From assembly GCA_934378145.1 (NCBI GenBank), contig CAKXXW010000006.1, positions 1-64,000 on the forward strand: 64,000 bases of DNA, in the 5' to 3' direction. This document shows positions 7,923 to 16,027 of this stretch, in pieces. The position numbers and the translations under genes are program-made. How positions within the stretch are numbered: the stretch's first letter is position 1; every line of letters begins with the position of its first letter. The stretch is from an uncultured Eubacteriales bacterium (lineage in GTDB: Bacteria > Bacillota > Clostridia > Oscillospirales > CAG-272). The notes beneath the pieces were generated by a model. It was given only the letters and a program-made list of their open reading frames with translations, did not search any database and was not told the origin of the DNA.

Positions 7923-9224
7923 TTACTCCGCTATTTCGTAAGCGGTCATTGATTCGGGCGGGACTGTGACTTTGTACAGTCTGTTGAAGACTGAAAGGTT
8001 ATAGCTGATGCTCTCCGCGGACGGGTTACGGACGATTACGACAATCTTTTCATCGGGATTACGGAATGCCGCGGCAGTGAGGTCGCTCCTGTATGATGAG
8101 GTGGCGAGTGCCCTTGCACCTCTTTTGATAAAATGCGAGAAAATGTAGGTCTCATAGTAGCTGCGGCGGAGCGTTATGCCGTTTCCGTCCGACATAAGCG
8201 GTGCAGAGCATCCGAACTCACGGTCATGGTAGGGGCCGCCGTCTTTGTCGAGCATGAGGTTCCATTCGCACTCTGCCTGCACCCCGTGCGTAAAGTTCCC
8301 GATAAGTTCAGAGCCGTAGGAATCGAAGACGGTTCTTCCGAGTCCGTTGCAGAATTCGGACGCGACGAGCAGCTTGTCGGGGTAAAGTTCGCGAAGCAGC
8401 GCGAGCTCTTCAAAATGTTGCCCCGAGTACCAATGGAACGCGGCTCCGGTTACAAGGTTGCCGACTTCCTTATATACCTTCTCCATCCTGTGATAGAGCC
8501 TGCCCTTGTTGTGATCCCAGCCGAGGATATTTGTGTCAAGACCGTGAGCCATGAATGCACCGGAGAGCGCTTTTATCAGCTCTGTCTCCTCCTCGGCGCT
8601 TTCAAGGCAACTGTCCCACAGCGATCCTGCGAGCGGTTCGTTCTGCGGTGTGACGGCGAATATTTTTATGCCTTCCTTTTTATATTCTTCGACAAACCTT
8701 GCGATATATTCGGCGTAAAGTTCGCGGTATTTAGGCAGAAGGTGTCCCTGCACCCGACTTTTGTTGTCCTTCATAAATGCGGGCGGACTCCACGGAGAGG
8801 CGATGAAGACGATCTCCTCTCCGGAACCTCTTGCTGTTTTTATCGCGTCGCGAACCATTGGGATGACATATTTCCTGTCACGGTCGACGGAAAAGCTCCC
8901 GAGTGTTTCGTCACTTTCTTCAATATAATCGTACATGTCGAGCGAGAAGTCCGATGAGCCTATGCAGAGACGGCAGAAATTGTAGCGAAGCCCGGTTTTC
9001 CCGAAGAGCAGTTCCATAGCTTTCTTTTTGCCATCCTCGTCAAGGCACGAGTAAGCAAAAGCCGCGCTCTCGGTGAAGGCACCGCCGAAACCTAATATCT
9101 TCTGCCTTTCGACGGGATAGATGTTGATTCTTTCCTTGCCGCAGTCGGGAATCTGCTCTCCGGCATCGGGTGAGAGGTGCAGGAGCGAGCCGCCCTCGTA
9201 AACTGTCTTTGTGAGAAATTCCAT
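7923..9224 (-). CDS. intracellular GH30-family glycoside hydrolase
   Basis: About 433 residues with the glycoside hydrolase family 30 pattern: FGGAFTESAA near residue 50, IGSSDFS, SPWSPPAFMKDN, the acid/base Glu in TPQNEPLAG (about residue 200) and the nucleophile Glu in ASEFCNG (about residue 288), then a short C-terminal beta domain. Family members act on beta-glucosides, glucosylceramide-like substrates or beta-xylosides. No signal peptide is present, so the substrate is probably an imported oligosaccharide. The start at 9224 follows GGAGAG by 7 bases and is preferred to an ATG 15 bases upstream. A consensus promoter lies at 9255-9283. The exact specificity cannot be read from sequence. 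Confidence 0.85.
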   Translation of the reverse strand: MEFLTKTVYEGGSLLHLSPDAGEQIPDCGKERINIYPVERQKILGFGGAFTESAAFAYSCLDEDGKKKAMELLFGKTGLRYNFCRLCIGSSDFSLDMYDYIEESDETLGSFSVDRDRKYVIPMVRDAIKTARGSGEEIVFIASPWSPPAFMKDNKSRVQGHLLPKYRELYAEYIARFVEEYKKEGIKIFAVTPQNEPLAGSLWDSCLESAEEETELIKALSGAFMAHGLDTNILGWDHNKGRLYHRMEKVYKEVGNLVTGAAFHWYSGQHFEELALLRELYPDKLLVASEFCNGLGRTVFDSYGSELIGNFTHGVQAECEWNLMLDKDGGPYHDREFGCSAPLMSDGNGITLRRSYYETYIFSHFIKRGARALATSSYRSDLTAAAFRNPDEKIVVIVRNPSAESISYNLSVFNRLYKVTVPPESMTAYEIAE

Positions 9225-9254
9225 GTTTTTTCTCTCCATTGCGTTTTTTGTTTC

Positions 9255-9283
9255 ATTATATACGGTCGCACGAGAGAAGTCAA
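9255..9283 (-). promoter_or_regulatory. promoter of the GH30 gene
   Basis: On the minus strand TTGACT, 17-base spacer, TATAAT, 31 bases upstream of the chosen start codon. Confidence 0.75.
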
Positions 9284-9327
9284 TGTGCTTTCTGTTTTTA
9301 TCAAATATCGTGAGATTTTATTCCCGT

Positions 9328-9356
9328 TTGACAGGTAGGCTTATGTGTGATAAAAT
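9328..9356 (+). promoter_or_regulatory. promoter of the ECF/anti-sigma/serpin operon
   Basis: TTGACA, 17-base spacer, TAAAAT. The roughly 95-base leader contains GC-rich inverted stretches and ends with GGAAAGGAG before the GTG start. No obvious ECF-type (AAC-N16-CGT) promoter was seen. Confidence 0.7.
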
Positions 9357-9456
9357 AAATTTCGGGGAAATTTTTTCTCCGTCCGTAAGAAACGGCGGAA
9401 AAATCCTACTTATAGGGTGACGGCAAAAAAGAGCCGCCGCGGAAAGGAGTAAAAAA

Positions 9457-10008
9457 GTGCAGGACAGCGCAATAATAGAGCTTTTTTTCGCACGCGACGA
9501 GTCGGCGATAAGCCGGACGGCGGAAAAGTACGGCAGAAAGCTTTTTGCCGTCTCCGAAAACATCACGGGCAGTCGCGAGGACGCCGACGAATGTGTGAAC
9601 GACACATACCTTGCCGCGTGGAATTCCATTCCGCCGACGCGCCCCGACAACTATTATTCCTACCTTTGCCGCATTGTGAGAAATATTTCGCTCGATCGGG
9701 TCGACCGCGGTAGGGCGAAGAAGCGCTGCGCCGAGGTCATATCCTTTTCGTCCGAGCTTGAAGGTATCCTTCCGGACGCGGAGGTCGATCCCGAGAGGGC
9801 AGAGAGGCTCTCATCCGTCCTTGACGGCTTTATCAGGACGCTTGACGCCGACACGAGGCTTATATTTATAAGAAGATATTTTTACGGTGACAGCGTCGGT
9901 GACATCTCAAAACTGACCGGTATCGGCGAGAACGGGATATATGCGAGACTTTTCAGAGCAAGAAAAAGACTTAAGAAGCTTCTTATGAAGGAGGGATTCG
10001 ATATATGA
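9457..10008 (+). CDS. ECF-family RNA polymerase sigma factor
   Basis: 183 residues. The region 2 helix is recognisable at about residues 38-75 (ADECVNDTYLAAWNSIPP and YLCRIVRNISLD), and region 4 helix-turn-helix at about 135-175 (YGDSVGDISKLTGIGENGIYARL). It would direct RNA polymerase to a small regulon. The start is a GTG behind GGAAAGGAG. It overlaps the next gene, a single-span membrane protein, by ATGA: the classical sigma/anti-sigma arrangement. The third gene of the operon is a lipoprotein serpin. Confidence 0.85.
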   Translation: MQDSAIIELFFARDESAISRTAEKYGRKLFAVSENITGSREDADECVNDTYLAAWNSIPPTRPDNYYSYLCRIVRNISLDRVDRGRAKKRCAEVISFSSELEGILPDAEVDPERAERLSSVLDGFIRTLDADTRLIFIRRYFYGDSVGDISKLTGIGENGIYARLFRARKRLKKLLMKEGFDI

Positions 10009-10631
10009 AGGGCGATATGCTCACGCGCGCCCTGAGCGGGATCGGAGACGATCTGATAGCCTCGGCGGACAGTGATCGGGTAAGGCTTCACTTTGCCTGC
10101 CGGCGCGCGAAAAGAAGAAAGACGACGCTCATCGCTGCCTGCATATCGGCGATCTGTGTAATATTTGCGCTGTCGCTCTTCGCTGCGGGAAGGCTCACGG
10201 GCGGCAATGATCCGAACGGCAACGACGCCGGTAATGAAAACGACATAACCGACGGCAACGTGCAAGGCGGCTCGGAAATACGCATCTGGAACGGCATACG
10301 GGTCACGCCGGCGCTTTACAACGAGCTTACCCGCATCTTTGCCTCGGATGACGGGAAGACCGAGAACGATACGGTAAGCGGAACAAGACCCGCAATAGGC
10401 AAGCCTCCGGAGTCTCCGGACAGCCCCGAAGCCGCAGAGCCGCCGATGCTGGATCTGCGGATAATCTTGCCGAACGCCTCCGTGAAGGAAAAGGTCATAT
10501 CGGCACTTAAGGCGGCGGGCATCTCCTATATTGACCGCGGGGACATTCATATCCGGATTAACGCGAGCCGACTTTCCTCGCTTGTCGGAGAGCTTGCCGG
10601 CGAATGTATTTTCGATCTTGATAAACAGTAA
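10005..10631 (+). CDS. probable membrane-bound anti-sigma factor
   Basis: 208 residues. A short cytoplasmic N terminus (about 1-40, basic near the membrane) precedes one transmembrane helix (about 42-62, TTLIAACISAICVIFALSLF). An extracytoplasmic domain follows, with an Asn/Gly/Asp-rich linker (about 65-85) and a C-terminal part with alternating hydrophobic residues. No zinc-binding anti-sigma motif is visible. Its position, overlapping the ECF gene, makes it the likely regulator of that sigma factor. The extracellular domain would be the sensor; its signal is unknown. Confidence 0.7.
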   Translation: MKGDMLTRALSGIGDDLIASADSDRVRLHFACRRAKRRKTTLIAACISAICVIFALSLFAAGRLTGGNDPNGNDAGNENDITDGNVQGGSEIRIWNGIRVTPALYNELTRIFASDDGKTENDTVSGTRPAIGKPPESPDSPEAAEPPMLDLRIILPNASVKEKVISALKAAGISYIDRGDIHIRINASRLSSLVGELAGECIFDLDKQ

Positions 10632-10650
10632 AATAAGGAGGATAATATTT

Positions 10651-11913
10651 ATGATGTCACTTAAAAAGAGGATCCTTGCGGCGCTTCTGTGCCTTGCTGT
10701 GCTTTTGCCCGCTGCGGCGATGAGCGGATGCACGCATATCAGCGCCGACAACCTGTCCGAAGGCATTATGCCCGGCGAGGTCACCGGAAAGAAGACCGAT
10801 CGGACCTTTGAGGAAAGCTCGGCGGATTTCGCCCTGAAGCTCTTTCGTGCGACCGCGAGGGGCGAAGAAAACGCGCTCGTGTCGCCTCTTTCGGTCATGT
10901 TAGCCCTTGCCATGACGACAAACGGCGCGAAGGGCGAAACAAAGGCGCAGATGGAGGCTCTGCTCGGGGGCGGTATGGACATCGAGGACCTTAACGGATA
11001 CCTTTACACCTATATGAAGAGTCTTCCGTCGTCCGAAAAGGCGAAGCTTGCGTTGGCAAATTCCGTATGGTTCCGCGACACCGAATCGCTTGATGTAAGG
11101 GCGGCTTTTCTTCAGAAGAACGCCGACTATTATTCGGCGGATGTGTATAAGGCTCCGTTTGATAAGAAGACCTGCGACGACATCAACCGCTGGATAGAGG
11201 AAAACACCGACGGTATGATAAAGAAGATGCTTGACAGTATCGACGATGATGCCGTTATGTATCTCATAAACACGGTGCTTTTTGATGCGGAATGGCAGAA
11301 TGTATACTCTTCTGAAGACAAGATCCGTGACGGACTTTTCACAACTGCCGACGGGAAACGCAGGAATGTCACCATGATGCACTCGGATGAGACGAACTTT
11401 ATCGATGACGGCAAGGCGACCGGATTCATAAAGCCTTACAAGGACGGGTACAGCTTCGCGGCGTTTCTTCCGAATGAGGGTGTGTCGCTTGACAGCTACC
11501 TTGATTCGATGACGGGCGCGGGCTTCCTTGCGGCAGTGAAGGGCGCGAAGAAAGAGACTGTCATAGCTGCGATGCCGAAGTTTGAATACGGCTATAAGAC
11601 GACGATGAATGACATCCTGAAATCGCTCGGGATGACTGTGCCGTTTGACAAGGAAAAAGCCGATTTTTCGGATCTTGCCGTAAGTAGTTACGGGAATATC
11701 TATATCGGGCAAGTGATTCATCAGACGTATATATCGGTCGGGGAGAAGGGAACCCGTGCGGGAGCCGCGACGATAGTCGAAATGGATGGCGAAGCTGCCC
11801 CGTCTGAGGTCGATTATCATACCGTAACGCTTGACAGACCCTTTGTCTACGCGATAATCGACAACGCGACCGGACTTCCGATCTTCATCGGGACTGTCAC
11901 AGATATAGGATAA
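10651..11913 (+). CDS. lipoprotein serpin (serine protease inhibitor)
   Basis: About 420 residues. The N terminus is a lipoprotein signal (basic start, hydrophobic stretch, lipobox MSGC with the lipidated Cys near residue 25). The body is a full serpin: NALVSPLSVMLALAMTTNGAKG near the start, LINTVLFDAEWQ (strand 3A), hinge VGEKGTRAGAAT, and the C-terminal strands LDRPFVYAIIDNATGLPIFIG. Serpins trap serine proteases through cleavage of the reactive loop; here the loop between the hinge and LDRPF is slightly long and Glu/Ala-rich, so the P1 residue cannot be fixed. It sits 19 bases after the anti-sigma gene behind AAGGAGG. Display on the outer membrane face suggests defence against host or microbial proteases. 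Confidence 0.88.
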   Translation: MMSLKKRILAALLCLAVLLPAAAMSGCTHISADNLSEGIMPGEVTGKKTDRTFEESSADFALKLFRATARGEENALVSPLSVMLALAMTTNGAKGETKAQMEALLGGGMDIEDLNGYLYTYMKSLPSSEKAKLALANSVWFRDTESLDVRAAFLQKNADYYSADVYKAPFDKKTCDDINRWIEENTDGMIKKMLDSIDDDAVMYLINTVLFDAEWQNVYSSEDKIRDGLFTTADGKRRNVTMMHSDETNFIDDGKATGFIKPYKDGYSFAAFLPNEGVSLDSYLDSMTGAGFLAAVKGAKKETVIAAMPKFEYGYKTTMNDILKSLGMTVPFDKEKADFSDLAVSSYGNIYIGQVIHQTYISVGEKGTRAGAATIVEMDGEAAPSEVDYHTVTLDRPFVYAIIDNATGLPIFIGTVTDIG

Positions 11914-11925
11914 CCGAATAAGCAG

Positions 11926-11955
11926 AACAGGCTGCCTTTTTGGGCAGCCTGTTTT
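11926..11955. terminator. terminator between serpin and feoB
   Basis: A 10-bp stem (AGGCTGCC... GGCAGCCT with flanking A/T pairs) around TTTTT, followed by TTTTG on the plus strand and by A-rich complement on the other. It separates convergent genes. Confidence 0.85.
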
Positions 11956-11965
11956 GTGCTTAAAA

Positions 11966-13732
11966 TTAAAATGGAATATTGTTTATCACCGCCGCGGCGG
12001 CATAGGCGAGAAGAAGCCTTGCGAGTGTGTGAAGGCATGCCCGCGCGAAGGACGATAGCTCTTTTCTCGTTGCCGCGAATGCGGCAAGGCAGGGCGGATA
12101 GAGCAGAAAGAACACAAGAAAGGCGCAGACCGACCTTCCCGCAGGAAAGAGCGATGCGATCGAGGACACCCCGGGCGTGACCGCGAGGCTGCTCAGCACC
12201 GCCTCCTTTGCAAAAAGTCCCGCGACGAGGGACGCCGCGAGCCTTGCGTCCCCAAAGCCGAGCGGTTCAAGTATCGGTGCAACTATGCCGCCGAGGAGTG
12301 CGAGGATGCTTTCGCCTTCCTTTGCATGATGAAAAGAAAGGTCGAAATATCCGAGCGCCCAGCAGACGACCGAGGCGAGGAATATCACGGTGAATGCACG
12401 CTTCACAAAATCTGCACAGCGGTCGGAGAGGTTGCGAAGGACATTTTTCACCCGCGGAAGCCTGTATTCCGGAAGCTCGAGCATATAGGACGAGCCTTCT
12501 TTCCCTCTGAACGGGAGGACGGAAAGCAGTCCGACCGCTATTCCCGTAAGGTATAGCGCAGTGATGACTGCGATCCTGTGCTTTCCGAAAAAGAGGGACG
12601 AAAAGAAGGCGAAGACGGGGAGCTTTGCCGAACAGGCGAAGAAGGGAACGAGGTAGACAGTTCTCCGCCTGCCGCTGTCGGAGGTGGAAGTCCTCGCGGC
12701 AAGAATAGCCGGCACCGAACAGCCGAATCCCATCAGAAGCGGCACGGCGTCCCTTCCCGAAAGCCCGAAAAGGCGCATCGGGCGGTCGAAAATGAAGGCG
12801 ATCCTTGCCATATATCCGCTGTCCTCGGCGATCGAAAGCAGGAAAAAGAGTATCGCCACAGTCGGAAGAAAGGTGAGAACGCCTCCGACCCCCGCGATTA
12901 TCCCGTCGGTCAGAAGGTCGGTGACGACCGGTGCGACGCCCGCCGATGCCGTTATGTCCCCGACCGTCCTTGAGAGGGCTTCAAACGCTCTTGCGAGCAT
13001 ACCCGAGAGAAGTCCGCCGCCGAGGCTGAATGTCAGGGCAAACATCAGCAGAATGAAAAGGCAGAAGCAGGGAAGCGCCGAAAACCGCCCGCAAAGGAGC
13101 CTGTCGGCTTTTTCTGAAAGGCTCTCGCGTGTATTTTGCGGCAGCTTGAAGCATTCGCGGCAGAGAAGATCGACCCTTTTGTACCGTTGTATTATCGCCG
13201 ACTCCGAAATGTCGGGCGTTCGCGGCTTTTCTGTGCCTTTTTCGGACTTCAATGCCGCGCTTATGAGAGCTTCGATCCCCCTTTCGTCGGCGGCTGAGAC
13301 GGCGAAGGTCGGGATGCCGAGCATTTTTCCGAGTTTTTCGGTGTCGCAGGAGCCTCCTTTCTTTTCGAGAAGGTCGTACATATTGAGGGCAAGGGTCGCA
13401 GGCAGTCCCGTTTCCGCGAGCTGGAGCGCGAGGTAGAGCGACCTTGCGGGGCAGGTGGCATCGGCGACGATGATGAGCGCGTCCGGGTATCCATCTTCCG
13501 ACAGCAGGAAAGCGGCGGCGGCTCTCTCCTCGTCGGAGTAGGGATAGAGCGAATAAAGCCCCGGGAGGTCGGTGATCTCTGTCTCCTTCCCGTAGTGCGG
13601 AAGAAGCCTGCCCGATCTCTTTTCGACCGTTACGCCCGGGAAGTTTCCGACCCTTCTGTTAGATCCAGTGAGAAGGTTATAGAGCGTCGTCTTTCCGCAG
13701 TTCTGGTTTCCCGCGAGGGCTATGCTTTTCAT
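11966..13732 (-). CDS. feoB: ferrous iron transporter FeoB
   Basis: 588 residues. The N-terminal G domain shows GNQNCGKTTLYNLLTG (G1, residues 8-23), VGNFPGVTVEK (G2), DLPGLYSL (G3) and NMYD (G4). After a linker (about residues 165-215) the membrane part has two Gate-like repeats, including GFGCSVPAILAARTS and GLFAKEAVLSSLAV with the conserved Cys. FeoB imports Fe2+, the iron form available to an anaerobe. It overlaps feoA by ATGA. At 588 residues it is shorter than enterobacterial FeoB, as usual in Clostridia. Confidence 0.95.
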   Translation of the reverse strand: MKSIALAGNQNCGKTTLYNLLTGSNRRVGNFPGVTVEKRSGRLLPHYGKETEITDLPGLYSLYPYSDEERAAAAFLLSEDGYPDALIIVADATCPARSLYLALQLAETGLPATLALNMYDLLEKKGGSCDTEKLGKMLGIPTFAVSAADERGIEALISAALKSEKGTEKPRTPDISESAIIQRYKRVDLLCRECFKLPQNTRESLSEKADRLLCGRFSALPCFCLFILLMFALTFSLGGGLLSGMLARAFEALSRTVGDITASAGVAPVVTDLLTDGIIAGVGGVLTFLPTVAILFFLLSIAEDSGYMARIAFIFDRPMRLFGLSGRDAVPLLMGFGCSVPAILAARTSTSDSGRRRTVYLVPFFACSAKLPVFAFFSSLFFGKHRIAVITALYLTGIAVGLLSVLPFRGKEGSSYMLELPEYRLPRVKNVLRNLSDRCADFVKRAFTVIFLASVVCWALGYFDLSFHHAKEGESILALLGGIVAPILEPLGFGDARLAASLVAGLFAKEAVLSSLAVTPGVSSIASLFPAGRSVCAFLVFFLLYPPCLAAFAATRKELSSFARACLHTLARLLLAYAAAAVINNIPF

Positions 13733-13962
13733 CCGAGCGGAAATTCCGAGACTTCGATGAGCCGCATCTCGGAGCTGCGCAGGGTCAGCCTGTATCCCCG
13801 CAGCATGACTTCGACCGGATCGCCGAACGGCGAGCGCCTGCCGACCCTTACCTCGGTTCCCGGCACAAAGCCGAGTTCGAGGAGCCTTGTCCTGATCATC
13901 CCCGTCCCTCCGACCGAGATTATTCTTCTTTTTTCGCCGCGGGATGCTTTGTCAAGAGTCAT
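13729..13962 (-). CDS. feoA: ferrous iron transport protein FeoA
   Basis: 77 residues, an SH3-like FeoA domain with MIRTRLLELGFVPGTEVRV and a C-terminal LRSSEMRLIEV strand. FeoA assists FeoB in Fe2+ uptake. I choose the ATG at 13962 (MTLDKASRGEK), the family-typical start, 10 bases after GGAGGA; an earlier ATG at 13983 is too close to the likely -10 (13995-14000) and lacks a ribosome site. Translation is coupled to feoB through a 4-base overlap. Confidence 0.92.
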   Translation of the reverse strand: MTLDKASRGEKRRIISVGGTGMIRTRLLELGFVPGTEVRVGRRSPFGDPVEVMLRGYRLTLRSSEMRLIEVSEFPLG

Positions 13963-14031
13963 ATTAGCTTTTTCCTCCGTCATAAATTCGGTCTATTATA
14001 TGTCCGGTATGCGGGCGGTAAGACCAAAATA

Positions 14032-14062
14032 ACGACTGTGACAAAGTATTTGTATCAGTCGT
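14032..14062. promoter_or_regulatory. 31-base imperfect inverted repeat between feoA and yqhQ
   Basis: ACGACTG-TG-ACAAA and TTTGT-AT-CAGTCGT pair around GTA. It lies in the divergent intergenic region about 35-65 bases upstream of the feoA -10. It could be an operator (an iron regulator would make sense) or a transcript hairpin; the sequence does not match a site I can name. Confidence 0.4.
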
Positions 14063-14142
14063 CACACACAGTTCACATTCGCGAGCTATAATAAATCTGA
14101 TTAAAGATGCGCCCCGCGAAAGGGGCAAAAGGAGATAAACTA

Positions 14143-15336
14143 TTGAAAGATAAAGAGAAAAACAAGGGGATAAAGACCTCTATCGGCGGTCAGGCACTTC
14201 TTGAGGGCATCATGATGCGCGGACCGAAACGCACCGCTATGGCGGTGCGGAGTCCCGACGGCGAGATCGTCGTCGAGGAATGGGATACCGTCGTGCCGAA
14301 CCGTCCCGCGATCACGAAATGGCCCTTCGTGCGCGGAATATTCAACTTTGTCGATTCGATGAAGACCGGCATGAAATGTCTTACGCGCTCGGCGGAACTT
14401 TCGGGACTTGAAGAGCTTGAAGAGGAAGCCGCACGCGAAAAGGCAGAGAAGAAGCGCAAAAAGGCCGAAAAGAAGAATGCAGCGACGGAAGATGAGGCTG
14501 CGACGGCGGAAGAAGCTCCGGTCTCTCAGTCCGCGGAGGATGCGACCGAAAAAAACGAAGGACCTCTCACGGAAGAGGAAAAGCCCGCCGAAGAAAAAGA
14601 AGAACCAAATGAAGACCAAAAGAAGGCAGAGCCTCCGAAGGAGGAAAAGAAGGGAACGGGTGCGACGACCGCCGCCGTTATGTCGATCGGGACGGTACTC
14701 GGGATAGTTCTGGCGCTCGTGCTGTTCATATGGCTCCCGACCTTTATCGGTACGCTTATCCTCGGACCGAACGCCGCGTCGGAACATTCGGCGTGGCTGA
14801 CCGTCATTTCCGGTCTGATAAAGGTAGTTATACTGATAGCGTATATGTCTCTCGTGTCGCTCATGAAGGACATAAAGCGCGTCTTTATGTACCATGGCGC
14901 CGAACACAAGACTATCTTCTGCTATGAACACGGTCATGAGCTGACCGTCGAAAATGTAAAGCGTGAGCGCAGGTTCCACCCGCGCTGCGGGACTTCGTTC
15001 CTCTTCCTTATGGTCATTGTCAGCGTCGTCGTGATGATCCCGATAGGGATACTTTATCAGAATGTTCTGCCCGCATCGGTGCTTGCAAACAAGGTTGTCT
15101 ATACGCTTATCCGCACGGCGACCTCGCTCGTCTTCCTGCCGCTCATCGTCGGGATAGGATATGAGCTTATAAGGCTCGCGGGAAAGCACGACAACTTCTT
15201 CACCCGTATCATGTCGGCTCCCGGCCTCTGGATGCAGAGGATCACGACAAAGGAACCCGACGACAGCATGATAGAATGCGCTATCGAGGCTGTAAAGAAG
15301 GTCATCCCCGATGACGGGAGCGACCGCATAGAATAA
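14143..15336 (+). CDS. YqhQ-like DUF1385 membrane protein with charged insert
   Basis: 397 residues. The N-terminal block IGGQALLEGIMMRGPKRTAMAVR and later MYHGAEHKTIFCYEHG and RFHPRCGTSFLFLM are hallmarks of the DUF1385/YqhQ family; several transmembrane helices follow. The function is not established. Unusual is a roughly 85-residue Glu/Lys/Ala-rich insert (about residues 92-180), probably a coiled or disordered cytoplasmic segment, that makes it longer than the common form of about 310 residues. The start is a TTG at 14143, 8 bases after AAAGGAG; an in-frame ATG at 14107 lies in a hairpin without a ribosome site. A terminator follows at 15343. Confidence 0.85.
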   Translation: MKDKEKNKGIKTSIGGQALLEGIMMRGPKRTAMAVRSPDGEIVVEEWDTVVPNRPAITKWPFVRGIFNFVDSMKTGMKCLTRSAELSGLEELEEEAAREKAEKKRKKAEKKNAATEDEAATAEEAPVSQSAEDATEKNEGPLTEEEKPAEEKEEPNEDQKKAEPPKEEKKGTGATTAAVMSIGTVLGIVLALVLFIWLPTFIGTLILGPNAASEHSAWLTVISGLIKVVILIAYMSLVSLMKDIKRVFMYHGAEHKTIFCYEHGHELTVENVKRERRFHPRCGTSFLFLMVIVSVVVMIPIGILYQNVLPASVLANKVVYTLIRTATSLVFLPLIVGIGYELIRLAGKHDNFFTRIMSAPGLWMQRITTKEPDDSMIECAIEAVKKVIPDDGSDRIE

Positions 15337-15342
15337 AGAGAT

Positions 15343-15378
15343 CTCCGGAACGGTATATCGCCGCTCCGGAGCTTTTTT
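15343..15378 (+). terminator. terminator after the yqhQ-like gene
   Basis: CTCCGGA and TCCGGAG form the stem around a 15-base loop, followed by CTTTTTT. Confidence 0.8.
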
Positions 15379-15491
15379 ACTTCCGTACCGTTTTTTGAGG
15401 GTAAAAAAGGGAAACAATGAAAACAGCGGAGACAAAAACCTTTTTCCGGTTGTTACATATAATGAGAAGCAAAAGACAGGAGAGAGAAAGT

Positions 15492-15947
15492 ATGAAAAAG
15501 TATTATATCAGTTTTTTGACCGCGCGGCGTGAGAGAAGGATAGTTATCATATCGTTTCTCGTATTTGAGGTGCTTATGCTCACCGTGGCGGTCGCGCTCT
15601 GTATGAAAAGGCCCTTCGGAACGCTTTTCGGCGCTGCCGCGATAGCCTTTCTTCTGTGGTTGCTTTACGATAACGCGCGTTCCTTCTGGCTTTATTATTT
15701 TACCGTCGATGAAAACGGCAATATAATTTATCGGCTCGGCGGAAAATCGGAGCAGAGCATCCCTCTGTCAAATGTCTGCCGTCTTGAGGAGACGCAGAAC
15801 CGCGACTTCCGATGCGGCGCAGTATGCGGTAAAAGTTCAAAGGTCTATGCCGTCGTGGATCATTGGGGCGGGACTGTCTTCTATGTCTACCGCGACCGTG
15901 AGGTGCTTGACTTTTTCAGATCCCACGGTATCGAAATTGCGAAATAA
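15492..15947 (+). CDS. small two-span membrane protein, unknown function
   Basis: 151 residues, not recognised. A short basic N terminus is followed by two closely spaced hydrophobic helices (about 16-36 and 43-63). A soluble C-terminal domain of about 85 residues with alternating beta-strand pattern (NIIYRLGGKSEQSIPLSNV) follows, reminiscent of bacterial PH-like membrane domains, although I cannot confirm this. The start at 15492 is set by AGGAGAGAG; the frame is open further upstream but without a better site. It is monocistronic, ending at the terminator at 15960. Confidence 0.6.
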   Translation: MKKYYISFLTARRERRIVIISFLVFEVLMLTVAVALCMKRPFGTLFGAAAIAFLLWLLYDNARSFWLYYFTVDENGNIIYRLGGKSEQSIPLSNVCRLEETQNRDFRCGAVCGKSSKVYAVVDHWGGTVFYVYRDREVLDFFRSHGIEIAK

Positions 15948-15959
15948 ATGAAAAAATTT

Positions 15960-15990
15960 GCCCCGCCGCTTGAAATGGCGGGGCTTTTGT
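15960..15990 (+). terminator. terminator overlapping the sulfatase promoter
   Basis: GCCCCGCC/GGCGGGGC stem with a 9-base loop and a TTTTGTT tail. The -35 hexamer of the following promoter lies within the loop. Confidence 0.85.
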
Positions 15991-15998
15991 TGTACAAT
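15970..15998 (+). promoter_or_regulatory. promoter of the sulfatase operon
   Basis: TTGAAA, 17-base spacer, TACAAT. The -35 lies in the loop of the upstream terminator and the spacer covers its 3' arm. Confidence 0.6.
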
Positions 15999-16027
15999 AT
16001 AGGTATCAAAATCAGGCAGGAGAGCTT

